A program made the translations under genes and the position numbers. 64,000 bases of DNA from Diphasiastrum complanatum (taxonomy: Eukaryota; Streptophyta; Lycopodiopsida; Lycopodiales; Lycopodiaceae): contig CM055104.1 in the NCBI GenBank assembly GCA_029204225.1, positions 22,257,952 to 22,321,951 of the forward strand, read 5' to 3'. Below, piece by piece: positions 31,263 to 42,335 of this stretch. Under the pieces are notes generated by a model, which ran no database searches, had not been told where the DNA came from, and was given only the letters and a program-made list of their open reading frames with translations. The first letter of the stretch is position 1. Every line of letters begins with the position of its first letter.

Positions 31263-33978
31263 ATGTCTTTCACAGATACGTCTCAGTCGCCGCGTTACAC
31301 TATCCATTGTGATGTCCCATCTGCAACAGATATCATGGTCCTTCCTAGTACAAGCATGGTCACTCAGTGGATGACCCTTGCGGAGCCTCTGCTTACTGTA
31401 ATGGGTATTCATGAGAGAGCCTTCTTAGGGAGAATCAACATGGATTTTATCACTCTTTCCTTCAGTACTTGGAAGGAGGAGAAATCCAAGTTTTACATTA
31501 CTTTCCAGGGAGCCACACACAAGGTGCATGTGATTGAGGCCACCCTTGCTGCCATGAGGGATAGCATCTGGTATCCAAGCAAATAGACTATTAAGCCCTA
31601 TATTGACATCACCAATGATTTGCACTGGAGTAATGACAATTTTCTAAAAGCCATTATTGATCCGGCCATTCAGGCCGCTGCACAATTTCCTGATGGTTGG
31701 CAACCTTTGGAAAGACCGAATTACTTCCCAGATTTTGCATGGGATAGTTGAGTCTCATGCCAAGATAGCCAAGGCTCCTCTGGAACCATATAACTGGTTC
31801 AAAACCATTTTCGAAGAGCTCAAACGAGCCATCAAGAACAATACCAAGCAACAATTTGCTGCTGGCCCTTTGTTGTCACTCTTAGCAGCCTCCCACCTTG
31901 AAAATAAAATCCATAGTTTTTGTATGGATTCCGTGCTTTCTATCCATGAAGAAGTACTGGTCGAGTCATCTCAATAGACATCCAGCTCACATAGTCGACG
32001 TCGTCCATGCAACGAGATCGTCATTCATGACTCACCTTCCACGTCACAACATCGTACTAGGCAAACATCTTCAGCTGCGCTTCCACCCCCTATTGCTATT
32101 CTCACTGAACTACCTATTCCCTCCGCATTTGATGCTTCCCTCGCCTCTGCTTCCTCTCAAGGACAGTCTGTGACCATTGAAGCTACCATTCCCATCACAA
32201 CTGCCCAGGCCGTCTCACCTCCACACACAGGAGCTGTTTCCCCAAACACCCAGTATTTCATAAATATGTTTGATGATTCCGACCCCCTTGGGGCCTCAGA
32301 AGTTTTTGTAATGTCCCAGAGCCATGCGCCCTTTAAACTCCAATCCCTTGGAAGAGGATTCGAACAGTTCCATGATACTACTACTGGTCTTGAGGACTCT
32401 TTTTAGATTAACCAACAACCTCAAGTTCAAGCCGCACCAGCCACAATTCGGGTTGGGCAAGCTGTCAAATCACCAAAGCAGTTCGACGCCACAGTGCCCG
32501 AGGGCTATGAAGAAGAAGACCTCTTTGAAGAAGAAGAGTTACAAGCACCTGTTCCATGACAACTAGGGACGGTACCACCAAGTCCTTCTGCTGCTAGCAC
32601 CTCCACAACAGTAGATTCTGGTGATGCTCTCGGTTTAGTCTCAAGCCTTGTGCAAGTGATCCAGTCTATGCTAGATAAGAAAATAGAAATGGAGCAGCGC
32701 ATCTCAAATATGGGACCTGAGAATACACTCATCAGCCAGAAAGTCATTCAGTTGGACAAAGAGTTGAAGATCGCCAAGCAGCACAAAGCTAAATCTGAAG
32801 CTGAGAAGAAGACAACAAAGCAATTGGATGATAGCCTAGAGGATTATGTCAGTTTCCTGTAGAATGCTCTCACAACCACCCAAGATCAAGTTGACAGGGC
32901 CATGCATGATGCAAAGCAACAAGTGCAGCTGCTCTAGGGTCAACTGCAGATGGCTGAACAAGATCGCACATGTCTCCAAAGTGAATTGGATGCGACCACC
33001 CTTGAGCGTGATGTGTATCTTTAGACGCAAATACTTGATCATCTGGTAACTCCGACAGAAATCATGTATTTGTTTAAAAAAGTTGAAACCTACAAAGTGG
33101 CTCTTCAAGAATTCCAAGGCCGCCTTGATAGATTCAAAGGTACAGCTTCAACTGAGTTGGCAAAGGATAAAGCAACCATCAACGCATATGAAAAGGCTGC
33201 CGCTCAGGTTTTGGAAGCTGGGCCTCAAATTTCAGTTCCAGTCAATCCGCAATTCCCCGTTACGCACCAAGGTGATGCACCTATGGATACATGGTTGGAT
33301 TCGGGCATGGACCAGGGTGGAGCCCCTGAAGTTGAAGAAGAACAGCTAGCTCCACAGGAAATCCAACCAGGTCCATCTTCATCAAGGACCACACCATTGT
33401 TCAAAAGACCAATCAGCGTCGAGGATCAGATCCAGAGCTTTTTAGCGCAACATCCTCATGAGTCCTCACGTGGTGGTTGGGTCCTCAAGTTTAAGACCTT
33501 TGAAATAGAGGTCGACAAAGAATTGGATAAAATATCCACATTGGGAGAGTAGCCAGCTTGGAGAGTTATAGTTTTTGAGAAAACTCCAGAATCTATCAAG
33601 AGTTATGTGGCCAGCCCTCGCCAATTGCGCGTAGATCCATATTATGTACCAATGCCGCGCAGGAATAAGTGGAAAGATTTGGGATTGGCCATGGACAAAA
33701 TTACTATCCATATGCCAAACTGGCCACCAACCTTACAGTTGGAAAATTTCAGTGGATTTCCACCGGGCATTACAAGCATACTAGGGGAGTATATACACTC
33801 TCCCGATCCGACAGTGAGGCAATCGGCACTTTTTGCAAAAAACTTGACTCTGTTGGCATTCGTGGCAACGCGATGGGATAATTGCCTTCCTCCTTTGGCA
33901 TTTGATCCGAATACGCCAATGGTGTACGAGAGCATTAAGGATCAGCTTGTTGGAGAGAGTGAGATGAACGAGAGTTGA
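31263..33978 (+). pseudogene. E1 extra ORF after integrase: ~900-codon coiled-coil protein, unknown function
   Basis: Starts MSFTDTSQSPRYTI. The N-terminal third (31263-31960) is a folded-looking domain (FITLSFSTWKEEKSKFYITF, then EPYNWFKTIFEELKRAI). A Ser/Pro-rich linker follows, then a Gln/Lys/Glu heptad-rich stretch at about 32640-33200 that should form a coiled coil. A C-terminal domain (33600-33978) includes DNCLPPLAFDPNTPM. No signal peptide, transmembrane segment or zinc knuckle is visible, so nothing supports an envelope. One frame change lies near 31690. Seven in-frame TAG stops (31584, 31975, 32404, 32860, 32935, 33022, 33550) and one TGA break it. At 31975, 32404 and 33022 the E2 copy lets the expected codon be judged: Gln is kept at 32404 and 33022, and a QA/QT pair lies at 31975. 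The last codons are cut by copia F. Confidence 0.7.
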
Positions 33979-33991
33979 GAAAGGTGTCGTA

Positions 33992-34897
33992 TGTTAGAAA
34001 CGAGAATTAGCTTAAAGGGGTAAGACGAACACGAATGAGAAACAAAACACGAACGAGAAACAAACTCGACTCTCTCCATAAGCATGACTACGCCTATCAT
34101 AATGAATAGAACTTTAGTGATGGAAATCATGGTCATTTTGGATTACGCAGCCAAACATAATAAATGGAGCGCCAGAAGAATAATTTGTCGTGAATAGCAA
34201 GACTAATTATGTGTCGCGAATGATTCGCGAAGAGTAGACTATGCTCGACTGATAACTAGTCGCGAAAGATTTGCGAAAGACAAGACTAAATGTTAGCCGT
34301 CTATTACCAGAAAGAGTAACTCGAAAGATCAGACAAAATGAATAATAAGCATAGCAATATTAACACAAATCTGAACGCAGAACAAAGAACTGTATCAGAT
34401 TAAGTATATCAAGTATACATGTCAATAATGTGGTAGAGCACAAGACAATAGCGGACGAAACCGCATGCCCTACGAAGCTTATTCAATATGTAAAGGAATG
34501 AAACCTTATTATTGACGATAAAGAATCAATGCACAAGGCATCTGCTTCATCTATCTCGCTGATAAGCTTCTGATGCTAATTTACATACACTCTCATCTGC
34601 TCATCTTTCGTCAGGACTCAAGCGTCCCATACTCAACCTCTTGATCAATGATTGATACTTACTCTCTGATTCTCTCTCTATATATATACATTATGTTACA
34701 GGTGTGTAGATAAAGAAAGTATAGGGTGGATGTGTTGTCTGTAAGAGATCGTGGGTGGCTGCAATCGTTGTCTAGTCTGTTTGCGCAGCTGCATGGGATG
34801 AGCGTGAAGAGGGTGTGACGTCAGTCAGTAAATATGTAGCATGAATGGAGGCAGACTAAAGATGGAATTTGGGAGAGTAGAGGAAACAAATCCAACA
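33992..34897 (-). repeat. 3' LTR of copia element F
   Basis: About 906 bases. On the minus strand it runs TGTTGGATTTGTTTCC...CTCGTTTCTAACA. A TATA-rich stretch (TATATATATAGAG, near 34690) is the likely promoter. A cluster of TCGCGAA-type palindromes lies at about 34235-34280. It is preceded by the purine tract AAGGAGGGG (34899-34907). Confidence 0.75.
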
Positions 34898-34907
34898 CCC
34901 CTCCTTA

Positions 34908-35330
34908 ATCTGGATCCGTGAACGCCTTGATCTTCAGACTAAGCAATGCACAAAATTTGTTGTGTGCATTAACACTGAGTGCTTTTGTGAATATGTCTGC
35001 AGCCATGTCCTGTGTTATGCAGTACGTTAAGCTTACTTCCTTGTCGAGAACCTTGTCCCTGATGTAGTGATATCTGATTTCAATGTGCTTACTCCTAGAG
35101 TGCAATCTAGGGTTGGCCGATAAGGCAATAGCACTTTGATTATCACAAAATAAAATTGTAGGGCTGTACTGATTCAAATTAAGATCTGACAGCAAGTTTC
35201 TCAACCAAAACGCTTCCTTGATAGATTGAGAAACATCAATGTATTCTGCTTCTGTAGAAAAAAGTGCGACAGAAGTTTGCGTACGACTGTTCCATGAGAT
35301 AGGACCGCCGTTGAAGAAGAAAGTCTGGTT
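34908..35330 (-). pseudogene. RNase H of copia element F
   Basis: Two overlapping frames give FFFNGGPISWNSRTQTSVA, then STEAEYIDVSQSIKEAFWL (catalytic Glu of STEAEY), SPTILFCDNQSAIALSANP (catalytic Asp of CDNQSA), HIEIRYHYIRD and DIFTKAL. This is the standard order of copia RNase H. Upstream it is joined directly to the integrase-RT linker, so the RT has been removed by a deletion of several hundred codons. Confidence 0.85.
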
Positions 35331-36265
35331 GGCTAAGTGCCTCTTCGACTGTCGTCGGTTCTTGCATCAAGAGACAGGCAGACTCAGGAGTATACCTTGT
35401 GAGTTGTGTGCGCACTCGGCTTGATCTTCTGGGAAGATTCGACTGATAAATCGCTCTTGGGATTTGTTGCTGGGTAGCAGCAATATCTTCGTCCGATTCG
35501 TTGTCTCGAAGTGGGTCGACAATAGACACGCCTGAGCCAGAAACTCGGACTGTCATGTCCATGACAGGTGATGGAAGTTCTTCTTGAGAAATGTCCTTGC
35601 CTTTGAGGTCGACGAATTGATCATCGATAAAGACTGTATCCCAACTATACAAGATTTGTTGGGTATCAGGATCATACAGCTTATAAGTACTGCCAGACGA
35701 AGTATATCCGATCAGGATGGTCTTGAGACCTTGGAAGTCCAATTTCTTCCTTGTGTCCTTTGGGATCTGCGCGTAGGCAATGCACCCAAACACTCTTAGG
35801 TTCTTCAAAGAAGGCTTAGAGCTTGTCCACACCTCATGGGGTGTCTTGTCTGAAAGGGCCTTGGTCGAACATCTTCTTTGGACGTAAGCTGTAGTGGAGC
35901 AACTTCAGCCCAGAATCTCTTAGGCAACGATGCATGCGATAGCATACATTTGGCAGATTCAACCAGAGTACGGTTCTTCCTCTCGGCTAAGCCATTAGAC
36001 TGAGGACTGTAAGGAGTGATGAATTGCTGCTCAATGCCTTGGCTTTGGCAGTACTCCTTAAACTCAATAGAGATATATTCTCCACCGTTGTTTGACCTGA
36101 GGGCCTTGATTGTCCTTCCAGTCTCCTTCTCTGCACACTCCTTGAAGATTCTAAATCAGTTGAAGGCTTCTGATTTTTTTTTTATGAAATACACCATAGT
36201 CCTTCTGGAAAATTCATCAATAAAGGTTGTGTTTTGCTTAAGTGCAGCTAACCAAGCCTTGTCTT
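35236..36265 (-). pseudogene. Integrase and linker of copia element F
   Basis: The core begins FIDEFSRRTMVYFIKKKSEAF at about 36220. It contains IKALRSNNGGEYIS (second catalytic Asp changed to Asn, as is frequent in this window) and QSNGLAERKNRTLVES with the catalytic Glu. A small deletion shifts the frame at about 35880. The following 198-residue ORF (35832-35236) has the usual C-terminal motif LRVFGCIAYAQIPKDTRKKL and FKGILIGY-type sequence (here LKTILIGY), then the divergent RT-proximal linker. The integrase N-terminal half is missing; upstream it joins a Gag ORF at about 36290. Confidence 0.85.
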
Positions 36266-36299
36266 TTACGACCAACTTGTTCTTGTTCTTGTCTTCTTA

Positions 36300-36946
36300 G
36301 ATTGTTGGTACGCCTTTGCTTTTAGTTCATCGAAAAATTGCTTCTTCGACTTATTTGTTGATTTTTCCATTTTGGGCTTCGGGGCCGTTTGGTCATGCAC
36401 GCTTTTTTGTGAGACAACAACAGTGCTATCATAGGCCTTGGCCACACGGATAGCGTCTTCCAATGAATGGAGGATATTCCATTTACACTCGCTTTGATAA
36501 TTGGCTGGCAGTCCAGAGATGAACTGCCATTGTGTCAACTTCCTATCAAATAGCGGCACCTTGGCCAAAGAATCAAAGAACTCCTGGACGTAAGCGTCCA
36601 ATTCTCGGTTGCCCATCCTGCAATTAATAAAACGGATATATAACTCAGCATCGTCTATCGTGACGAAAGCCTTATGGAATGCTGCTAGGAATCCAACCCA
36701 AGTCACTGGTTTCGCAGGAAGTTCCCTCCACCACGAGGAGGCCTGGCCCTCAAGAAACAATAGAACTGAGGATATCCGCTTATCCTTTGGGATGTTGTGC
36801 AAGCTAAAATAGCTCGACCAACGATTCACCCAAGCTTCAACAACTTCCAAGCGCTTGAATTTTTTATCGCCAAAAAATACTTCCGGTTGGTATAAGCCCA
36901 AGTTAGTTGAGGTGATAGCTTGTAATTGGTTAAAAAGGTTTTGCAT
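36300..36946 (-). pseudogene. Retrotransposon Gag (capsid) ORF next to the copia integrase
   Basis: 216 codons from about 36946, typical of the Retrotrans_gag capsid fold: AWVNRWSSYFSLHNIPKDKR, FLEGQASSWWREL, FHKAFV, RELDAYVQEFFDSLAKVP, QFISGLPANYQ. It ends in a basic tail (about 36330-36300) and reads into copia integrase within about 30 bases, with no zinc knuckle, protease or GAG-pre-integrase between. This capsid type is commoner in Ty3/gypsy than in copia. Either the element is a chimera or an internal deletion brought unrelated parts together. Confidence 0.75.
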
Positions 36947-36959
36947 TTGGTTATCGCGC

Positions 36960-38765
36960 TACTTATTACTTTGGTGAAGTTTCTGTACTGCTTTGCCCAA
37001 AGTGTGCAATAATTTAGTAGAGTCGAGGGAGCCATCAATATCTGGTAATGCCGGATGAATTTCAGTGTTCCCCCCATCAATTCCTGGGTGATGCTGGGTG
37101 AATTTCCATGTCCCCCCCCCCCACCGGAACATCACCATTATCCATTTGTCAGTGAAAAACTGGAAAAATTTAAAATTTTACGTTCAGTTCATCATCATTG
37201 CGGGTATAATTTTTTGTTAATAATGCAATGTAAAAAAAAAACACAGTTTTTAATAGACCCAAGTGCTTATTGAAATTATACCAATGAATTTTGCAAATGG
37301 ATTCTAAGCAATAACAATGTCGAAAAAATCAATTGCATCAAAATCTAATTAACATAATTCGATAAGCTATTACGATTCATCTTAAGGTTAATTGCATTTG
37401 CATTTTTGTAGTCCAAAAAATGACTAAAATGCTCATGGAAAACAAAGAAACAAAAAGCGAAAAAAAAAACCCATTAATTAACCTCTAACCACACTAGCCA
37501 GCCACCTCCCCTTTTCACCTACCATGCACAACACTTAAGTTAACTCAAAAAAAACTTAAGTTACACTCACCCCCCTCAAACCCCCCCCCCCCCCCCCCCG
37601 ACACAATGGTGTAGACTGATGGCCATAGTGTTAATTGATTTTGTTGATTCCGAAGTCATCTCACATCTAGAGTCAAAGCTAACAATGTTGCATGCATATC
37701 TCCCATATGTTGTTTGACCATCTCCACTAATTCACGACGCTCAATCTTAACCTTTTCATCAATAGCCTTGCCTGGATAGGTACCCACGTAAGAGTACCTC
37801 TAGCCAGGCGAAGAAGACGATCGATCGTAGGCCTATATAGGTCCTCATCTGGTTCGAAGCTAGTCCCCGTAAGACTTGTTGGGCTCGTAGGATGCCAACC
37901 ATAATCTTTCTAGATCAATAACACATCCTCTCTATCAATTCCTCTTGGTAATGACTCATCTAAAACATGTGGTATTCAATCATCCAAGAATGCCCCTGAC
38001 ACTCTATTTGTGGGATGAATACGTGTCTTTAAAGTCATGTGATTCTCAATGGGTAAGGCTATGCCCTTAGAAGATCCTACGAGAAGTGTTCGGCAAAAAG
38101 GCTAGCGCTTGTAAAATTCATAGTGATGTCCATGAAGTGCTCGTAAAATCCATGCTCGTGAAAATTTTCATTGTCCATCAACGATCATAGCGCATACGGG
38201 AAGAGATCATAAAATATCATTTCTTGTCAAATTGGTATGATGGGTGCTTAGAAACAGTATCGCATAGCAATATTTGATGATTCGATCCCTCGCCAATGTT
38301 GTGCACAGGTGGTGATAAATTACACACGCCGCTCTGTTTGATGAACTACAGTATTTCTTCACCCCTCAGGTCTAGTTATTTCGGTAGATAGTTCAAAGGG
38401 AGGGTGTGACTAGTGGCACTTGCAACAAGAAGTTTATGAAGGGTAAAAATGTGATAATAATTTGACAAAACCGAACACGCACCTTAGGTGTTAGGAGAGA
38501 AACGGGTTGGCCGAAAGAACCTGCCAAGTCATGAGCCCGTGTCCTCCTCCTTCCAACCTTATGATCCTTAAACCGAGAATTGACTCCATGACGGTTCTAG
38601 TGTGGACTTGAACGATCATGCTGGACTCGGAGGGTATGTAGCCTATGTGCCGTATCTCTAAAATGGTCTTGACACTTTCCCACAGGTCTTAGGTGAGGTG
38701 TAACAGATCTGAAGCCTCGTTTCACATATTATAACCATCCTAAGGATGCATGACTGATCTAGAAT
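36960..38765. other. Mostly non-coding stretch with poly-C runs
   Basis: Contains C11 at 37112-37122 and C19 at 37581-37599, both in A/C-rich surroundings. A minus-strand frame at about 37800-37640 (KVKIERRELVEMVKQHMGDM) looks briefly coding, perhaps a retroelement scrap, but has no recognisable motif. The rest holds no feature I can support. Confidence 0.4.
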
Positions 38766-39600
38766 GCATTTTTGTGGATCCTACTTTCGTATTGTAAGTG
38801 TACATAAAACAAGATGGCATGTCAGGCAGGTCTGAAACTGGTTGCACCAAGTCCAATTTTTTTAAGAGAGCATTACCAACCACAATGGCAGGTGCTGGGG
38901 TAGACAGCGCATCCACAGAAGTTAAAAACTTGATTTACAACTCGCATGAATCAATTATGATTCTGAGAAGGCAGCACCTTCCAAGCTTAAAAATGGATTT
39001 ACAGATCCTGACGTGGGCAGGTAGCAGTATAGGAGGTGCGCTCCACAGAATAGGACGCAATATCGCAGATCCAACAAAGGCAGGTACATTAGATGACGCG
39101 CGCTCCATGGACAGGATGGATCGATCAGAGCGCGGGTCTCTCTCAATTCGCTTGGAGGTTCTGCTCTGAGTCGGGCTGCTTGTATCTCTTAGTCAGAGTT
39201 CTGTGATCAGAAATCATGGGCCATTGAAAGGCAACCACCCCTGCAATAAGCCTGACCAGCAACAAAGTGCTGATACTGGTTGATTCGGCAGACTAAATCC
39301 ATGGAAGATGGAGCGAGCAGCAGTCTCGTGGATCCATGGAGGTAGTTCAGATGTTAGAATCCAGAGGTATTGAGTCAAAACGGCTACTCAGATGCCTGCA
39401 ACACTGCTTTTCCAATGGACTCTACCATTTGCCTCTGGTGGTGTGCTGGCAACATGCTGTCTCTTCTAACTTCTTTTGCTACGTCGCTTAGAACAACCAA
39501 GGGAAACCACGTGCATGTAGGCATTATTTCCTTTATAGTGAAAATATTCTGATTCTAGTTGACGGTTGATTGCAAATGCTAGCATAGGATCAAGCTCGTT
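38766..39600 (+). repeat. ~830-bp dispersed repeat, left copy (plus orientation)
   Basis: Matches the reverse complement of 48010-48839 over its whole length with few differences, from GTGGATCCTACTTTCGTATTG to GCTAGCATAGGATCAAGCTC. It contains a frame (WAGSSIGGALHRIG, then ARSMDRMDRSER) that stays open in both copies over about 60 codons. No retroelement motif is present. The two copies point in opposite directions and enclose 8.4 kb. Confidence 0.85.
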
Positions 39601-39619
39601 CTTCAGCACAAAATTGCAA

Positions 39620-40195
39620 TAGAGATCATCTTATGGAGAAAATGCAAGATCACCTTTTACAAATCCGAGATCAAATCACTTGTGCACAAGCTTGTTATCA
39701 GAAATTTGCTATCAAACATTGTAGACACGTTGAATTCGAAGAAGGTGACCTAGGCATGTTGTTTGCCACAACTCATCATTATAAAACTGTGAAATATGTT
39801 TCTCCTAAATTAAGACTGAGATATATGGTCCTTTCAGGATTCTTAAGAAATATTCTAGTCTATCTTATCAATTAGAATTACCACTATCTTGAGGTAAGAT
39901 TCAGCCTACATTTCACATTTCATGGTTAAAGAAATACTTAGCCACCGATGATCCTATATCCGATCCTGTTGATTTTGTTTCTAAAATTTATGAATGATTA
40001 TGTTATTCTTGTACCTGAGAACAGTGTTTGGATAAGTAAAAGATCATGACCCATCATTGAAATAATACAAGGTTTCTTGTACAATGGTGAAGATCTTGAT
40101 GAAGCAGACGCAACTTGGCAATCTAAAGAATACGTTCACAATTATCTCAAATAATTACAAGAATATTATCAACCCCGTATAACTTGAATAGTTTA
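39620..40195 (+). pseudogene. Ty3/gypsy integrase C-terminus with chromodomain-like tail
   Basis: The frame 39633-39875 gives EKMQDHLLQIRDQITCAQ and EFEEGDLGMLFATTHHYKT. It continues after a frame change with LPLS-GKIQPTFHISWLKKYL, the usual end of gypsy integrase (PxFHVSxLKxY). Further on, IIEIIQGFLYNGEDLDEADATWQS resembles a degenerate chromodomain (DATWQ for EATWEP). Stops at several points. It begins only about 20 bases after the dispersed repeat, so the repeat probably cut it. The element is a gypsy chromovirus relative. Confidence 0.75.
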
Positions 40196-40227
40196 TACAT
40201 TAAAAATCTAGTTCTCTTTTAAGTACT

Positions 40228-40349
40228 ATGGAATGGGCCGGGCACAGGCCATTTTGCCCGGTTCAACTTTCTCAAAAATTTTAGGGTCGGCCCTAAAAAA
40301 TTTGGGAAAGTTGAACCGGGCAGAATGGCCTGTGCCTGGCCCATTCCAT
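40228..40349 (+). repeat. Near-perfect hairpin, 59-bp arms with 4-bp loop
   Basis: Arm 40228-40286 (ATGGAATGGGCC...TTTTAGGG) pairs with 40291-40349 with about five mismatches and a TCGG loop. Such a compact snap-back could be a foldback MITE or a small-RNA precursor. Target duplications were not found. The flanks are non-coding. Confidence 0.9.
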
Positions 40350-40723
40350 TGCGTAATGGATACTTGGACCTTTTTTAGACCAATCCTACGCTGCCACATT
40401 GATGACTATTCTTCCTTTTAATCTGTTCAGAAATGGACAGACAGTCACGAAGAATCCATTATGTGAGAGGAAATGGCATGATTTTTGATTTGTTCAAAGC
40501 TTTTTCTAATATAAAATATGATTTTAACTTAGAAATGGCCCTCGGCTCCCATATTAATTCATTGTGAGACCTAAAATCCCATTTTAAAAGCATGAGACAT
40601 TTTAAGAGTAGGTCCTTTTCAAGGCCCTGTCTTAAGGGTATCATGTGACAAGCAACCTAGTGTGCCTCTTGAGTACTCACACATCTTGGAGAGGCTACGT
40701 ACTCTCTCTGTCTCTCATTGTAC

Positions 40724-40728
<5 letters not shown>

Positions 40729-40819
<91 letters not shown>
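40729..40819 (+). repeat. (CT)n microsatellite
   Basis: A CT dinucleotide run of about 91 bases. Both plus-strand ORFs over it are Ser/Leu artefacts. Confidence 0.98.
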
Positions 40820-40822
<3 letters not shown>

Positions 40823-40859
40823 CTATCATCTTCCTCAAGCTGATGTTAATTATTGATTC

Positions 40860-42330
40860 CTATTTCTCTACTAATCAACAATATTAGAACATAAATAGTT
40901 AGTATCTTCTCTATTCCTCTCAATAAACAAGTGCCACTGTTTATGGAGCTATTCTTCCCATCTTGGTTTGAGCTTCCTCGTGATCCAAGGAATCATAGCT
41001 CTCCTTCTTGAGAGTGTAACAACATCTCATGCACTCAATCACCATTCCTAGCTACTTGGAATCACCTTTCAATTCCATATTGACTTTCATCATGACGTCT
41101 TAACGCCTTGTAGAGTTTTCAAGCAAACAGAAAAACTTGAAAATTTTAGTAAAGTGCCTCTAGAATCATATCATTTTCTCGTAGTTCAATTTTACATGGA
41201 AATTTGTACATTAACAAGAGAATATGCTAGCAAATAGAGTACATCAACATAGATCATAAAAATGCTCAAACAATTAAGCTCAAACTAAAATTAATTCAGA
41301 TTAATTTTGTTTTTTTCTTAGCATACTCATATTATTGGAATTTACTAGAAAATACCAGTCGATCAATACCAACATTACCTCTACAAATACCTTCCAATAA
41401 TCAAACCACAATGTGAGCAAGTAACATCAAAGTAGAGCTAGTACTCACGTCACATGGGAACACTACACAATACAACAACAACCCAAAATCTACTTCATAC
41501 TGAATCCAACAACTACAAGACATAACAACACTAACGGTCACAAGCTACTCTCAAACAAATCTCATGAAGCTCTCCACTCATGCATGAAAAGACAACAAGA
41601 ATCCTTCTATAGACAACCCCCAATGGCCCCCCTTCAAAATGGACTTTTTCCAACTTTCATGCACTTCAAGCCTTTCTTGCCAATTGTCCACACCCTATTG
41701 GAAGGACACCAAGTGGCCTCCATGAGAGAGTGGGGGGGGGGGGAGTGATTCAAAGCCTTCCTCTTGGTTACACCCAAAACTAGCATAGATGGTTACTTTT
41801 GTCAAAGACTAGTGGTGCACCCTTCAAGATTTTTAACTTCCAAGATCTCTTGCCCATTATTATCCATATATGGCTATTACCCTTTGTCAACCCTTATTTT
41901 TGTAGGTGGCCTTCATTTTTCTTGGCACTCCATTTGGCCTCTCCTTGATTTTTTTGTGATAGCGTGCACAGGTTGGTTGGGTTTTTTCCCTACTAAGTTA
42001 CCGACTTGGCCTGCACATTCTGCTTATTGCCCAAAGTTTGTTGTTAGCATTCATGACTAGGGCTCCCTCCACAAAATGGATTCCCTAAAAAATACACTGA
42101 ATAATCATATATTAGTAGAAATTGACTCAGTACATGGTGCAATCTTAGCACGACTATGTCGTCTATTTTTAATTTTTTAATTGGCCAATTTTAAAAGCTG
42201 TAAAATATTTTTCTACCATCATTTCTAAGGCCGCAAAATTTTCTCTAGCTTCTTTTAGGACGGGCTGGGACCCACTTCTATAGGCAATTTTATGCTAGTT
42301 TTTTTCTCTACTAGTTAGGTTTTACATGCC
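40860..42330. other. No recognisable gene
   Basis: About 1.5 kb, AT-rich, with a G12 run at 41732-41743. The ORF at 41764-42060 shows no known motif and ordinary non-coding composition. Confidence 0.4.
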
Positions 42331-42335
42331 AATTT

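Larger units (their letters stand above)
23969..33991 (+). mobile_element. Element E1: Ty3/gypsy (Athila/Tat-like layout) with post-integrase extra ORF, 3' end cut off
   Basis: 5' LTR (23969-24700), tRNA-Asp-type primer site, long leader with a foldback, gag (from 26132), pol fragments RT-RNase H-integrase (27296-29938), then a ~1.2-kb gap and a long extra ORF (31263-33978). The 3' LTR is missing because copia element F begins at 33992. A long leader, tRNA-Asp primer and extra ORF after integrase are the layout of Athila/Tat-type gypsy elements; this is inference from organisation. Several stops, frame changes and deletions make it defective. E2 (50409-56876) is a shorter relative. Confidence 0.85.
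33992..36960 (-). mobile_element. Element F: Ty1/copia insertion in E1, 5' end lost, RT deleted
   Basis: On the minus strand: gag-like ORF (36946-36300), integrase (about 36265-35833), integrase tail and linker (35832-35330), RNase H (about 35320-34910), purine tract and 3' LTR (34897-33992). Its LTR end TTTCTAACA meets the E1 extra ORF at 33991. No 5' LTR or iMet primer site is found above 36960, so no target duplication can be tested (the left flank is TCGTA). The whole RT is missing between EALSQPD and the RNase H frame. Confidence 0.8.

Noticed and set aside
31263-33978. Envelope protein for the extra ORF
   Set aside because: No signal peptide, transmembrane segment or fusion-type hydrophobic stretch is visible; only the position is env-like.
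40645-40887. Two plus-strand ORFs of alternating Ser-Leu
   Set aside because: They are translations of the (CT)n microsatellite.
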